NCBI RefSeq assembly: GCF_020523605.1
Contig: NZ_JAJAQI010000017.1
Coordinates: forward strand, 1 to 64,000
From: Roseicella aerolata
GTDB lineage: Bacteria > Pseudomonadota > Alphaproteobacteria > Acetobacterales > Acetobacteraceae
DNA length: 64,000 nt
Direction: 5' to 3'
Numbering within the stretch: the first letter of the stretch is position 1; each line of letters starts with the position of its first letter. Shown one piece after another: positions 50,327-58,918 of this stretch. The notes beneath the pieces were generated by a model. It saw only the letters and a program-made list of their open reading frames with translations. It was not told where the DNA came from and did no database searches. The translations under genes were made by a program, and so were the position numbers.

Positions 50327-51487
50327 ATGCCCCCCGCCGGCGAGGCCGGCCCGCCGCCACGGCCCTCGAGGGTGGGCCGGCACCGGCCGGTCGGCTGGCG
50401 CTGCCTGCAGACGACCGCCATCGGCGGCCCGGCGGAGCGGCGCCTGCGCGTCAATGCCGTGCTGCTGCATCCGGCGCATGGGATCGCGCTGATCGACCTG
50501 GCGCCGCGCTCCACGCCGCGCGCCGTCGCCACGCTGCGCCGCAGCCTGGCCGGGCAGGGGCTGCGCGCCTGCGCCGGGCCGGAGATCCCGATCGTCTATC
50601 TCTGCGTCACCCCGGAGGAATTGCGGAGCCTGCCGCACCTGCTGCGCGCCGCCATCATCCGGCAGGCCGAGGCCGCGGGCCGCCCGGATCGCCGCTGGGT
50701 GGCGGAGGTGGAGGCCGCGCTGGCCGCGCTCGACCGGGGGACGGCCGATGCGGCGCCGCCGGGGACCGGGGGCCGGGTCCTGCTGCTCGCCGCCCTGGCG
50801 GCGGGGGGGCTCTTCGCCGCGCTGCTCGGCGATGCGCTCTGGGCGCCGCGGCCGCCGGCGCCGGGGCTCGCCGGCCCGGCGCCTGCGCCCTTCGCAACGG
50901 CGCTTGCGCCACCGGTGGTCATCCCCGCCGAGAGCGGGGCAGCGGCGGTGCCGCCCGCGCCGGACGCCGCCTCCCCGGCCGATCCCGGCGCGCCCGGGTC
51001 GCCCCACGCGCCGCATCCGTCGAGCCTTGCGCCCGCCCCGCCGCCGGATACGGCGCTGGCCGCCGTGCCATCCTTCGGCGGCGCCACCATCCTCCGCTGG
51101 CCGCAGCCGCCGGACGCGCCGGTCCCGCAGCCCGGGCCCCTGCCGGACGCCGGCGCCACCGCGCCTGCCGGACCCGTCGCGCCATCCGGGGCGGCGGCCA
51201 TGCCGGATGAGGCGCCGGCCACGGCGCCGGACACCGCCGGTGCGCCGGGGCGATCGCCCGGTCCGCCGGCCGCCGGCCCGGCCCCGCCGCACCTCGCCGC
51301 CATCGCGCCCGAAGCGGCGCCGCCCGAACCGGCCACCGCCGGCCGCCAGCGGCCCTCCGCCGCCGCGCCTGCGCGCCCGCCCGCCAGCCCGCGCTGCGGC
51401 CTGCTGCTCGCGCGGCTGCAACTCGGTGAAAGACCCAGCGATGCCGATCGTGCCCTCCTCCGCTCCGCCTGCGCGCCGGCATCCTGA
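50327..51487 (+). CDS. Membrane-anchored hypothetical protein with Pro/Ala-rich periplasmic tail
   Basis: 386 aa. Residues about 20-140 form a cytosolic globular region (GWRCLQTTAIGGPAERRLRV, NAVLLHPAHGIALIDLAP), whose strand pattern recalls NERD/PD-(D/E)XK folds without the catalytic Asp and Lys; that is a tentative resemblance. One membrane span follows (VLLLAALAAGGLFAALLGDAL), then about 190 residues very rich in Pro and Ala, and a C-terminal segment with two cysteines (RCGLLLARLQLGE…LLRSAC). GTG 50303 is an alternative start. The end overlaps the next gene by 47 bp. The family is not recognised. Confidence 0.65.
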   Translation: MPPAGEAGPPPRPSRVGRHRPVGWRCLQTTAIGGPAERRLRVNAVLLHPAHGIALIDLAPRSTPRAVATLRRSLAGQGLRACAGPEIPIVYLCVTPEELRSLPHLLRAAIIRQAEAAGRPDRRWVAEVEAALAALDRGTADAAPPGTGGRVLLLAALAAGGLFAALLGDALWAPRPPAPGLAGPAPAPFATALAPPVVIPAESGAAAVPPAPDAASPADPGAPGSPHAPHPSSLAPAPPPDTALAAVPSFGGATILRWPQPPDAPVPQPGPLPDAGATAPAGPVAPSGAAAMPDEAPATAPDTAGAPGRSPGPPAAGPAPPHLAAIAPEAAPPEPATAGRQRPSAAAPARPPASPRCGLLLARLQLGERPSDADRALLRSACAPAS

Positions 51488-52769
51488 CGGCCTGCGGCGC
51501 CGCGCCATGGCCCTGGCCGGCGCGCTGCTGCTCGGCCTTGGCGCCTGCGCCGGGGCGCCCCCGCCGCCGCAGGCCGCAGCCCCGGCGCCTCCCCCGCGCG
51601 AGGCGCTGCCGCTGGACGAGGCGGTGTTCGCCCTCGCGGAAGCGACCCTCGCCGGTGCCCGCAGCCTGCCGGAACTCGCCGGGGGCGGGCGCCGGGCGCT
51701 GGTCATCGACCCGCTGATCGACCGCGCCAGCGGCGCCGAGACGGCGGCCACGCGGCGCATGGTCGCGCGGATCGAGGCGCTGGTGCGCGAGCGCCACCCG
51801 GAGCTCGAGCTGCGCCCCTTCACCCTGGCCTCGCTCGAGGAGCAGCCGCTCATCCTGCTCGGCGCCATCACCCCGGCGGTCGCGGCCGGCAGCCTGGAGG
51901 CCGCGCGGCGGCCGAGCGAGGTCTACCGGATCTGGGCCGTGCTGGGGGACCTGCGGACGGGCACCATCCTTTCCCACCCCACCGCCTGGGTGCGGGGCGA
52001 GACGGTGGACGCGACCCCGACCGCCTTCCACCGGGCCAGCCCGGCCTGGGTGGAGGACGAGATGGTGGCCGCCTATCTCCGGACCTGCGCCGGCGATCCG
52101 GGCACCCCGATGGATGCCACCTATCTGCGCGGGCTGCGCGCCCAGGCCGCCATCGCCGAGGCGGTCGCGGCGCTGGAGGGCGGGCAGGCGGAGCGGGCCC
52201 TCGCGCTCTACCGCGAGGTGGAGGGGGAGCCGGGCGGCCGGCAGGCGCGGGCGCTGAACGGCCTCTATCTCGCGAACTGGGCGCTCGGCCGGCGCGAGGC
52301 GGCGGAGGAGGCCTTCGGCGCGCTGGTGGATCATGGCCTCACGCGCCAGCGTCTGGCGGTGAAGCTGCTCTTCCGCCCCGCCAGCACCGAATTCCTGCGC
52401 GACCCCGGGGTGAGCGGCCCCTATCCGATGTGGCTCCGCCGGATCGCCGAGCGCGCGGAGGCGCGCGGCGCCTGCCTCCAGGTGGTCGGGCATACCAGCG
52501 TGACGGGCAGCGACGCGGTGAATGACCGGCTCTCCCTGGCGCGGGCGGAGACGGTGCGCGCGCGCCTGGTCGCCGCCGAGCCGCCGCTGCGGCAACGCAG
52601 CCAGGCGCTCGGCCGCGGCGCGCGGGAGCCGATCATCGGTCTCGGCACCGACGACATGCGGGACGCGCTCGATCGCCGGGTGGAATTCCGCCCAAGGCGG
52701 TGCGAGGCGGTGATGGCCAGGCTCGACGGGCCGGCAACGGACCGGCCCGCCCGGCCGGGCGGATCCTGA
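51441..52769 (+). CDS. OmpA-family lipoprotein
   Basis: 442 aa. The N-terminus has a basic stretch and a lipobox (MALAGALLLGLGAC, lipid-bearing Cys about residue 36). A middle domain (RRALVIDPLIDRASGAETAA, LEEQPLILLGAITPAV, YRIWAVLGDLRTGTILSHP) of unknown family is followed by a TPR-like helical part (LYREVEGEPGGRQARALNGL) and a C-terminal OmpA/MotB-type peptidoglycan-binding domain (FRPASTEFLRDP, VVGHTSVTGSDAVNDRLSLA, RAETVRARL). It would tether the outer membrane to peptidoglycan. The start lies inside the upstream gene, so the two are translated together and probably work as a pair. Confidence 0.82.
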   Translation: MPIVPSSAPPARRHPDGLRRRAMALAGALLLGLGACAGAPPPPQAAAPAPPPREALPLDEAVFALAEATLAGARSLPELAGGGRRALVIDPLIDRASGAETAATRRMVARIEALVRERHPELELRPFTLASLEEQPLILLGAITPAVAAGSLEAARRPSEVYRIWAVLGDLRTGTILSHPTAWVRGETVDATPTAFHRASPAWVEDEMVAAYLRTCAGDPGTPMDATYLRGLRAQAAIAEAVAALEGGQAERALALYREVEGEPGGRQARALNGLYLANWALGRREAAEEAFGALVDHGLTRQRLAVKLLFRPASTEFLRDPGVSGPYPMWLRRIAERAEARGACLQVVGHTSVTGSDAVNDRLSLARAETVRARLVAAEPPLRQRSQALGRGAREPIIGLGTDDMRDALDRRVEFRPRRCEAVMARLDGPATDRPARPGGS

Positions 52770-52868
52770 GGGGCGGAGGGCGCCGCGGGGCGCCGCCGCG
52801 CCCGCCCGTTGCAGGCGCAGACCATGGGGACGCGCCGCCGCCCGGCCGGCCGTTGCCGCTGCCGCTTT

Positions 52869-52884
52869 TTTCGCACCTGCGAAA
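52869..52884. promoter_or_regulatory. TTTCGCA-CC-TGCGAAA inverted repeat upstream of the metallopeptidase
   Basis: A perfect 7-bp inverted repeat with a 2-base centre, preceded by a T-run (52866-52871), about 70 bases before the next start. It could be a regulator-binding site for the gene downstream, or, read with the T-run on the minus strand, nothing. The TGCGAA half also occurs at about 50196-50201. Confidence 0.35.
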
Positions 52885-52953
52885 CTCCGCCTGCCATGGC
52901 ACGTCATTCCGGCGCCCGCGATTCCCCGCAGGGCCCGCCACAAGGGGGGCCGC

Positions 52954-54006
52954 ATGAGACTCTTCCGCTGCCAGGCCTGCGACCAGGTCCTCTATTTCGA
53001 GAACACCCGCTGCGAGAAGTCCGGCCACACCCTCGGCTTCCTGCCGGAGGTCGGGCTGCTCTCGGCGCTGGAGCCAGCAGGGGACCTCTGGCAGCCGCTG
53101 GTGCGGCCGGACCGGCAACAGGCCTTCTGCGCCAATGCCGCCCACCAGGCCTGCAACTGGATGGTGCCGGCGGCGGAGGCGGGGAGCCTCTGCCTTGCCT
53201 GCCGGCACAACCGGACCATCCCGGATCTCTCGGTGCCGGGGAACCTCGCGCTCTGGCAGCGCTGGCAGGATGCCATCCACCGGCTGATCTACACCTTCCG
53301 CCGGCTCGGCCTGCCGCTGCACACCCGCGCCGAGGACCCGGCGCACGGCCTGACCTTCGAGGTGCTGGCCGACCCGCCGGAGGGCGGGCCGAAGGTGATG
53401 ACCGGGCACGAGAACGGCCTGATCACCTTCGCCCTGGCCGAGGCCGACGATGCCGAGCGGGAGCGCCGCCGCACCTCCATGGGCGAGCCCTTCCGCACGC
53501 TGCTCGGCCATGTGCGGCACGAGACGGGGCACCACTACTGGGACCTGCTGGTGCGCGACGGCGGCCGGCTGGAGGAGTGCCGGGCGGTCTTCGGCGATGA
53601 CAGCCAGGATTACGGCGCGGCGCTGCAGGCCTACTACGCCAATGGCGCCCCGCCGGACTGGCAGAACGCCTATGTCAGCGCCTATGCCACCGCCCATCCC
53701 TGGGAGGATTTCGCCGAGACCTGGGCGCACTACCTCCATATCGTCGATACGCTGGAAATGGCGGCCTCCTTCGGCCTGAAGGTCGCGCCGAAGGTGGCGC
53801 GGACGGACGACCTGGATGCCGAGATCGATTTCGACCCCTATCGGGTGGAGAGGATCGAGAGCCTGGTCGAGGCCTGGCTGCCCGTGACCTTCGCGGTGAA
53901 CAGCCTGAACCGCTGCATGGGCGCGCCCGATCTCTACCCCTTCGTGCTCTCGCCACCGGCGATCGGAAAGCTGGGCTTCATCCATCGGTTGGTGAGGGGG
54001 ACATAG
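52954..54006 (+). CDS. Putative zinc-binding metallopeptidase with N-terminal zinc ribbon
   Basis: 350 aa. The N-terminus is a zinc-ribbon/rubredoxin-like segment (FRCQACDQVLYFENTRC, later FCANAAHQACNW and SLCLACRHN), followed by a family-specific body and the metal motif HVRHETGHHYWDLLVRDGG (HExxH-like HETGH), with FAETWAHYLHIVDTLEMA downstream as the third-ligand region. This matches the predicted zinc-binding metallopeptidase family (formerly DUF2248), whose biology is unknown. There is no signal peptide, so it is cytosolic. The gene has its own upstream gap of 184 bp. Confidence 0.88.
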   Translation: MRLFRCQACDQVLYFENTRCEKSGHTLGFLPEVGLLSALEPAGDLWQPLVRPDRQQAFCANAAHQACNWMVPAAEAGSLCLACRHNRTIPDLSVPGNLALWQRWQDAIHRLIYTFRRLGLPLHTRAEDPAHGLTFEVLADPPEGGPKVMTGHENGLITFALAEADDAERERRRTSMGEPFRTLLGHVRHETGHHYWDLLVRDGGRLEECRAVFGDDSQDYGAALQAYYANGAPPDWQNAYVSAYATAHPWEDFAETWAHYLHIVDTLEMAASFGLKVAPKVARTDDLDAEIDFDPYRVERIESLVEAWLPVTFAVNSLNRCMGAPDLYPFVLSPPAIGKLGFIHRLVRGT

Positions 54007-54291
54007 GCGCCAGGCGAGGGGCGCCGCCCCCTCCGCAGGGCGATGTCTGCTCCGGCGCCGCTCACGAAGGGGGCGTGGACGCCCCGGGGCGAGGCGCCGC
54101 CGCGCGGCCCATGACCGGCGGCGGATGGGCGTTCCGCGCCGCAGGCCATCCGCCCCGGAGCGGAATGCCGCGACAGGGCAGGGCCGCGGCGGCGCGGCAT
54201 CGCGCGCCCCTGACGGCGCCGCGGCCGGGCGCCCCTGACAGGCCGGCCCACCCGGCCTATCTTCCGCCAACCAAGGGAAGGAGACCGGCCC

Positions 54292-55770
54292 ATGCTCGAC
54301 GCCGTCGCACGCCTGCCGCTGAAGGACGCTGGCCTGTTCCGCGAAGCCAATTGCATCGGCGGCCAGTGGGTCCAGGCCGATAGCGGCAAGACCATCGAGG
54401 TCCGCAACCCCTCGACCGGCGAACTGGTCGGCCGCGTCCCGGCGATGGGCGCCGCCGAGACCCGCCGCGCCATCGAGGCGGCGCACCAGGCGCAGAAGGG
54501 CTGGCGCGCCATGCTGGCCAAGGACCGCGCCGCGATCCTCCGCAAGCTCTTCGACCTGATGATCGCGAATACCGACGACCTCGCCGCGATTATGACGGCC
54601 GAGCAGGGCAAGCCGCTGGCGGAGAGCAAGGGCGAGATCGCCTATGCCGCCAGCTTCATCGAATGGTTCGCCGAGGAAGGCAAGCGGGTCTATGGCGACA
54701 CCATCCCGCAGAACGCCAAGGGCCGGCGGATCATCGTCCAGAAGGAGCCGATCGGCGTATTCGCCGCCATCACGCCGTGGAATTTCCCGGCCGCGATGAT
54801 CACCCGCAAGACCGGGCCCGGCTGGGCCGCGGGCTGCACCGGCGTGATCCGCCCGGCCTCCCAGACGCCCTTCTCGGCGCTCGCCATCGCGGTGCTGGCC
54901 GAGCGCGCCGGCATGCCGCCCGGCGTCTGCAACGTCATCACCGGCCCCTCCGGCGAGACGGGCAAGGAACTCACCTCCAACCCGCTGGTGCGCAAGCTGA
55001 CCTTCACCGGCAGCACCGATGTCGGCCGCATCCTGCTCGCGCAATGCGCGCCGACCATCAAGAAGACCTCGATGGAACTCGGCGGCAACGCGCCCTTCAT
55101 TGTCTTTGACGATGCCGACCTGGACGCGGCGGTGCAGGGCGCCATGGCGTCCAAGTACCGCAACACCGGCCAGACCTGCGTCTGCGCCAACCGCATCCTG
55201 GTGCAGGACGGCGTCTATGACGCCTTCGCCGCCAAGCTGAAGGCGGCGGTCGAGGCACTCAAGGTCGGCGACGGCTTTGAGCCGGGCGTGACCCAGGGGC
55301 CGCTGATCAATGCGGATGCGGTGAAGAAGGTCGAGGAGCATGTCGCCGACGCGCTGGGCAAGGGTGCCAAGGTGCTCACCGGCGGCAAGCGCGCCGAGCG
55401 GCCCGGCAATTTCTACATGCCGACGATCCTGACCAACGTGCAGCGCGAGAGCCTGGTCTTCAACGAGGAGACCTTCGGCCCGGTCGCGCCCCTGTTCCGG
55501 TTCAAGACGGAGGAGGAGGCGATCGCGCTGGCCAACGACACGCCCTTCGGCCTCGCCGCCTATTTCTACGCCCGCGATGTCGGCCGGATCTTCCGGGTGG
55601 CGGAGGCGCTGGAGACCGGCATGGTCGGGATCAATGAGGGCCTGATCAGCACCGAGGTTGCCCCCTTCGGCGGCGTGAAGGAGAGCGGCCTCGGCCGCGA
55701 GGGCAGCCATCACGGCATCGAGGAGTATCTGGAGGTGAAGTACCTCGCCATCGGCGGCATCGGGACCTGA
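54292..55770 (+). CDS. gabD: Succinate-semialdehyde dehydrogenase (NAD(P)+), aldehyde dehydrogenase family
   Basis: 492 aa, GabD-like. Signatures: FREANCIGGQWVQADSGKTI, FAAITPWNFPAAMITRKTGP, FTGSTDVGRILLAQ, the catalytic Glu in TSMELGGNAPFIVFDDADLD, and the catalytic Cys in NTGQTCVCANRILVQ. It oxidises succinate semialdehyde to succinate in GABA breakdown. In the cofactor segment the usual Lys (…VVLKPAxxTP) is Arg here (GVIRPASQTP), and the preceding residues (GPGWAAGCTG) also differ from the usual GPALAAGCT. It is not next to a GABA transaminase. A strong hairpin follows. Confidence 0.9.
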   Translation: MLDAVARLPLKDAGLFREANCIGGQWVQADSGKTIEVRNPSTGELVGRVPAMGAAETRRAIEAAHQAQKGWRAMLAKDRAAILRKLFDLMIANTDDLAAIMTAEQGKPLAESKGEIAYAASFIEWFAEEGKRVYGDTIPQNAKGRRIIVQKEPIGVFAAITPWNFPAAMITRKTGPGWAAGCTGVIRPASQTPFSALAIAVLAERAGMPPGVCNVITGPSGETGKELTSNPLVRKLTFTGSTDVGRILLAQCAPTIKKTSMELGGNAPFIVFDDADLDAAVQGAMASKYRNTGQTCVCANRILVQDGVYDAFAAKLKAAVEALKVGDGFEPGVTQGPLINADAVKKVEEHVADALGKGAKVLTGGKRAERPGNFYMPTILTNVQRESLVFNEETFGPVAPLFRFKTEEEAIALANDTPFGLAAYFYARDVGRIFRVAEALETGMVGINEGLISTEVAPFGGVKESGLGREGSHHGIEEYLEVKYLAIGGIGT

Positions 55771-55780
55771 TTTTCCCGCT

Positions 55781-55811
55781 GCGCAGGCGTGGTTTCGAGC
55801 CATGCCTGCGC
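55781..55811 (+). terminator. Strong hairpin after gabD
   Basis: GCGCAGGCGTGG (55781-55792), loop TTTCGAG, and CCATGCCTGCGC (55800-55811) form a 12-bp stem with one G-T pair, ten bases after the gabD stop. No T-run follows immediately (GGAATGGCGGGTTTT), but the stem is the clearest in this part of the window. Confidence 0.6.
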
Positions 55812-55931
55812 GGAATGGCGGGTTTTCCTGCTTCGCGCGGGCGCTGCCGGTGAAACCGGCGGCGCCCTCATGCCATATGGCGGGCAGTGGGGTGCCCGGC
55901 GCCCCGATCCCTTCGGGAGGGCCTCCTCGGC

Positions 55932-57164
55932 ATGTCCGCCACCACCCTCGCCGCCGCGCCCAGCCCGGCGCGGCTCTCCGGCATCCACCTTCCCGCCGCG
56001 CTCGGCGCCGGCGCCCTGCTGCTGGCGGGCGCGCTCGCCATCGGCGAGATCGTCAGCCCGCGCCAGGCGGCGCTCTACCTGCTCGGCGCGGCGCTCGGCC
56101 TCGTCCTCTACCACGCGGCCTTCGGCTTCACCGCGGCCTGGCGGGTCTTCATCGCCGACAGGCGGGGGGAGGGGCTGCGGGCGCAGATGGCGATGCTCGC
56201 CATCGCCGTGCTGCTCTTCTACCCGGTGCTCGCGGCCGGTAGCCTGTTCGGCCAGCCGGTGCAGGGGCTGGTGGCGCCGGTCGGCGTCTCCGTCCTGTTC
56301 GGCGCCTTCCTCTTCGGCATCGGCATGCAACTCGGCGGCGGCTGCGCCTCCGGCACGCTCTACACGGTGGGCGGCGGCTCGGTGCGGATGGTCCTGACGC
56401 TGGCGGCCTTCATCGCCGGCTCGACCATCGGCGCGGCGCATCTCCATTGGTGGCAAGCGCAGTGGAGCCTGCCACCCATCTCCCTGGTGCGGGAATGGGG
56501 CGTGCTGCCGGCGCTGGCGCTGAACCTCGGCCTGTTTGCCCTGATCGCCGGGCTGACGGTGGTGCTGGAACGGCGGCGCCATGGCCGGCTGGTGGGCGCC
56601 GGCCCCGCGCCGCGGGCCGGGCTCGCGCGCTTCCTGCGCGGCCCCTGGCCGCTGCTGGCCGGCGCGGTGGCGCTGGCGCTGCTGAACTTCGCGACGCTCG
56701 CGCTGGCGGGCCGGCCCTGGGGCATCACCTCGGCCTTCGCCCTCTGGGGCTCCAAACTCGCGGAGGGGATCGGCTTCGACCCGGCCTTCTGGCCCTACTG
56801 GTCCACCCCGGCCCAGGCGGCGGCGCTGGAGGCGAGCGTGCTGCGCGACGTCACCTCGGTGATGGACTTTGGCATCGTGCTGGGGGCGCTGCTGGCGGCG
56901 GCGCTGGCCCGGCGCTTCTCGCCGAGCCTCCGGGTGCCGCTGCGCTCGGCCCTCGCCGCGGTGGTCGGTGGGCTCATGCTCGGCTACGGCGCGCGGCTGG
57001 CCTATGGCTGCAATATCGGGGCCTATTTCTCCGGCATCGCCTCCTCCAGCCTGCATGGCTGGGTCTGGATGGCCATGGCCTTCGCCGGCAATGTCCTCGG
57101 CACCCGTCTCCGCCCGCTGTTTGGGCTGGAGGTGGAGCGGACGCCGCGGCTGACCGGGTGCTGA
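55932..57164 (+). CDS. YeeE/YedE-family (TsuA-like) sulfur-compound transporter
   Basis: 410-aa membrane protein with about nine to ten spans. The thiosulfate-type channel cysteines are in GMQLGGGCASGTLYTVGGG and RLAYGCNIGAYFSGIASSS, matching TsuA/YeeE proteins that pass thiosulfate or a related sulfur anion. The N-terminal half includes a polar loop (RVFIADRRGEGLRAQ). No TusA-like gene follows. Start 55932 is the ATG after GGGAGGGCCTCCT; earlier in-frame ATG 55887 is rejected. A link with cysK at 5.8 kb is only thematic. Confidence 0.87.
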   Translation: MSATTLAAAPSPARLSGIHLPAALGAGALLLAGALAIGEIVSPRQAALYLLGAALGLVLYHAAFGFTAAWRVFIADRRGEGLRAQMAMLAIAVLLFYPVLAAGSLFGQPVQGLVAPVGVSVLFGAFLFGIGMQLGGGCASGTLYTVGGGSVRMVLTLAAFIAGSTIGAAHLHWWQAQWSLPPISLVREWGVLPALALNLGLFALIAGLTVVLERRRHGRLVGAGPAPRAGLARFLRGPWPLLAGAVALALLNFATLALAGRPWGITSAFALWGSKLAEGIGFDPAFWPYWSTPAQAAALEASVLRDVTSVMDFGIVLGALLAAALARRFSPSLRVPLRSALAAVVGGLMLGYGARLAYGCNIGAYFSGIASSSLHGWVWMAMAFAGNVLGTRLRPLFGLEVERTPRLTGC

Positions 57165-57439
57165 GTGAGGGGCGGGTCGCGCCACCCCCCTCGCTGGCCG
57201 GGCCGTGGAGCCCGCGCGTCTTGGCGACATCCGGCTGCCTGGCCCCGGGCAGCCGGTTTCCTTCTGCCGCAGGGGACATGGCCCCGCGGCCCGCTCGCCA
57301 CCCGCGCAGCGCGCCTGAACGGCCGGGCCCGATCCTGCCGCGGCTCCCTGGCTGACCAGCCGGCTTACCTTCCCGCTCCGTCCGTCGCATATAAGCGGAA
57401 AGGTCCGGCCCCGGCCGGCGCAGGGAAGGGCACCACCCC

Positions 57440-58816
57440 ATGGCCTATGACTTCGATCTCTTCGTCATCGGCGGCGGCTCGGCCGGCGTCCGTTGCGGCC
57501 GCATCGCCGCGACCCATGGCGCCCGCGTCGGCATCGCCGAGGAGCGCTTCTGGGGCGGCACCTGTGTCAATGTCGGCTGCGTGCCGAAGAAGATCATGGT
57601 CAATGCCGCCGAATACGGCGCCTGGGCGGAGGAGGCTGCGGGCTTCGGCTGGCAGGTCGAGAAGAAGGGCTTCGACCTTGCCACCCTCGCCGCCGCGCGG
57701 GATGCCGAGGTGGCGCGGCTGAACGGCATCTACGGCCGGCTGCTGACCGGCGCCGGCTGCACCATCTTCGAGGCCCGCGCGAGCTTCATCGACGCCCATA
57801 CCCTCGATGTCGGCGGCAGGCGCGTGACGGCCGAGCGGATCGTCATCGCCGTCGGCGGCCGCGCCACCCGCCCGCCCATCCCGGGTGCCGAACTCGGCAT
57901 GCTCTCGGACGACGTCTTCGCCCTGAAGCAGGTGCCGCGGCGGCTGACCGTGGTGGGCAGCGGCTATATCGGCCTGGAGTTCGCCTGCATCTTCCGCGGC
58001 CTCGGCGCCGAGGTCGATCTCGTCTACCGCGCCGACCTGCCGCTGCGCGGCTTCGACCAGGACATCCGCGCGGCGCTGAAGGAGGCGCTGGACGCGCAAG
58101 GGATCCGCCAGCATGTCGGCCACAACCCGGCCCGGCTGGACCGGCAGGGCGACCATCTCCGCCTCAGCCTGCTGGGGGGCGAGGCGATCGAGACCGATGC
58201 CGTACTCTTCGCCACCGGCCGGGCGCCGAACACCGAAGGGCTGCACCTGGACGCCGCCGGGGTCGACTGCACGGCGAATGGCGCCATCGAGGTGGATGAG
58301 GACCACCGCACCACCGCTCCCAATATCTGGGCGATCGGCGACGTGACCGACAGGCTGAACCTGACGCCGATGGCGACCGCGGTCGGGCATGCGCTGGCCG
58401 ACACGCTGTTCGGCAACAATCCGCGCAAGGCCAGCTACCGGAACGTCCCGACCGCGGTCTTCACCTCGCCCCCCATCGGTACGGTCGGGATGACGGAGGC
58501 GGATGCGGCGGCGCAGGGGCCGGTGGACATCTACCTCACCCGCTTCACGCCGATGCGCCATACCATCAGCAAGCGGGAGGGGCGGAAGACCCTGATGAAG
58601 CTGGTGGTCTGCCAGCGCACCCGGCGGGTGCTCGGCGCCCATATGCTGGGCGAGGATGCCGGGGAGATCATGCAGGGCATCGGCATCGCCGTCGCGGCCG
58701 GCCTGACCAAGGAGGATTTCGACCGCACCATCGGCATCCACCCGACGGCGGCTGAGGAGTTCGTGACGCTCCGGACCCGCACGCGGGAAGCCGGGGTCCG
58801 TGCGGCGGCGGAATAG
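57440..58816 (+). CDS. gor: Glutathione-disulfide reductase
   Basis: 458-aa FAD/NADPH disulfide reductase. The FAD motif is FVIGGGSAGVRCGRIAATHG; the redox cysteines are in WGGTCVNVGCVPKKIMVNAA; the NADP-binding glycines are VVGSGYIGLEFACIFRGLG; the second FAD region is TTAPNIWAIGDVTDRLNLTP and the dimer-interface catalytic His is in GIHPTAAEEFVTLR. It regenerates reduced glutathione. The start has GGGAAGG a few bases upstream. The absence of thiol transfer partners nearby is normal. Confidence 0.94.
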   Translation: MAYDFDLFVIGGGSAGVRCGRIAATHGARVGIAEERFWGGTCVNVGCVPKKIMVNAAEYGAWAEEAAGFGWQVEKKGFDLATLAAARDAEVARLNGIYGRLLTGAGCTIFEARASFIDAHTLDVGGRRVTAERIVIAVGGRATRPPIPGAELGMLSDDVFALKQVPRRLTVVGSGYIGLEFACIFRGLGAEVDLVYRADLPLRGFDQDIRAALKEALDAQGIRQHVGHNPARLDRQGDHLRLSLLGGEAIETDAVLFATGRAPNTEGLHLDAAGVDCTANGAIEVDEDHRTTAPNIWAIGDVTDRLNLTPMATAVGHALADTLFGNNPRKASYRNVPTAVFTSPPIGTVGMTEADAAAQGPVDIYLTRFTPMRHTISKREGRKTLMKLVVCQRTRRVLGAHMLGEDAGEIMQGIGIAVAAGLTKEDFDRTIGIHPTAAEEFVTLRTRTREAGVRAAAE

Positions 58817-58918
58817 CAGGCCCGCGCCGGCCTCGGCCCTGCCATCCATGCCCCGGGTGTTTCCAGCCGGGGGCCTTGCGGTCTATGCTCCGCCCCCTTT
58901 TCGCAGGAAACGCTCACA

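Noticed and set aside
54007-54291. A further copy of the palindromic element in the gap before gabD
   Set aside because: The gap has many G/C palindromes but neither the T(G/C)A(T/C)ACC ends nor the AGCCAAGG core, so it was not assigned to the family.
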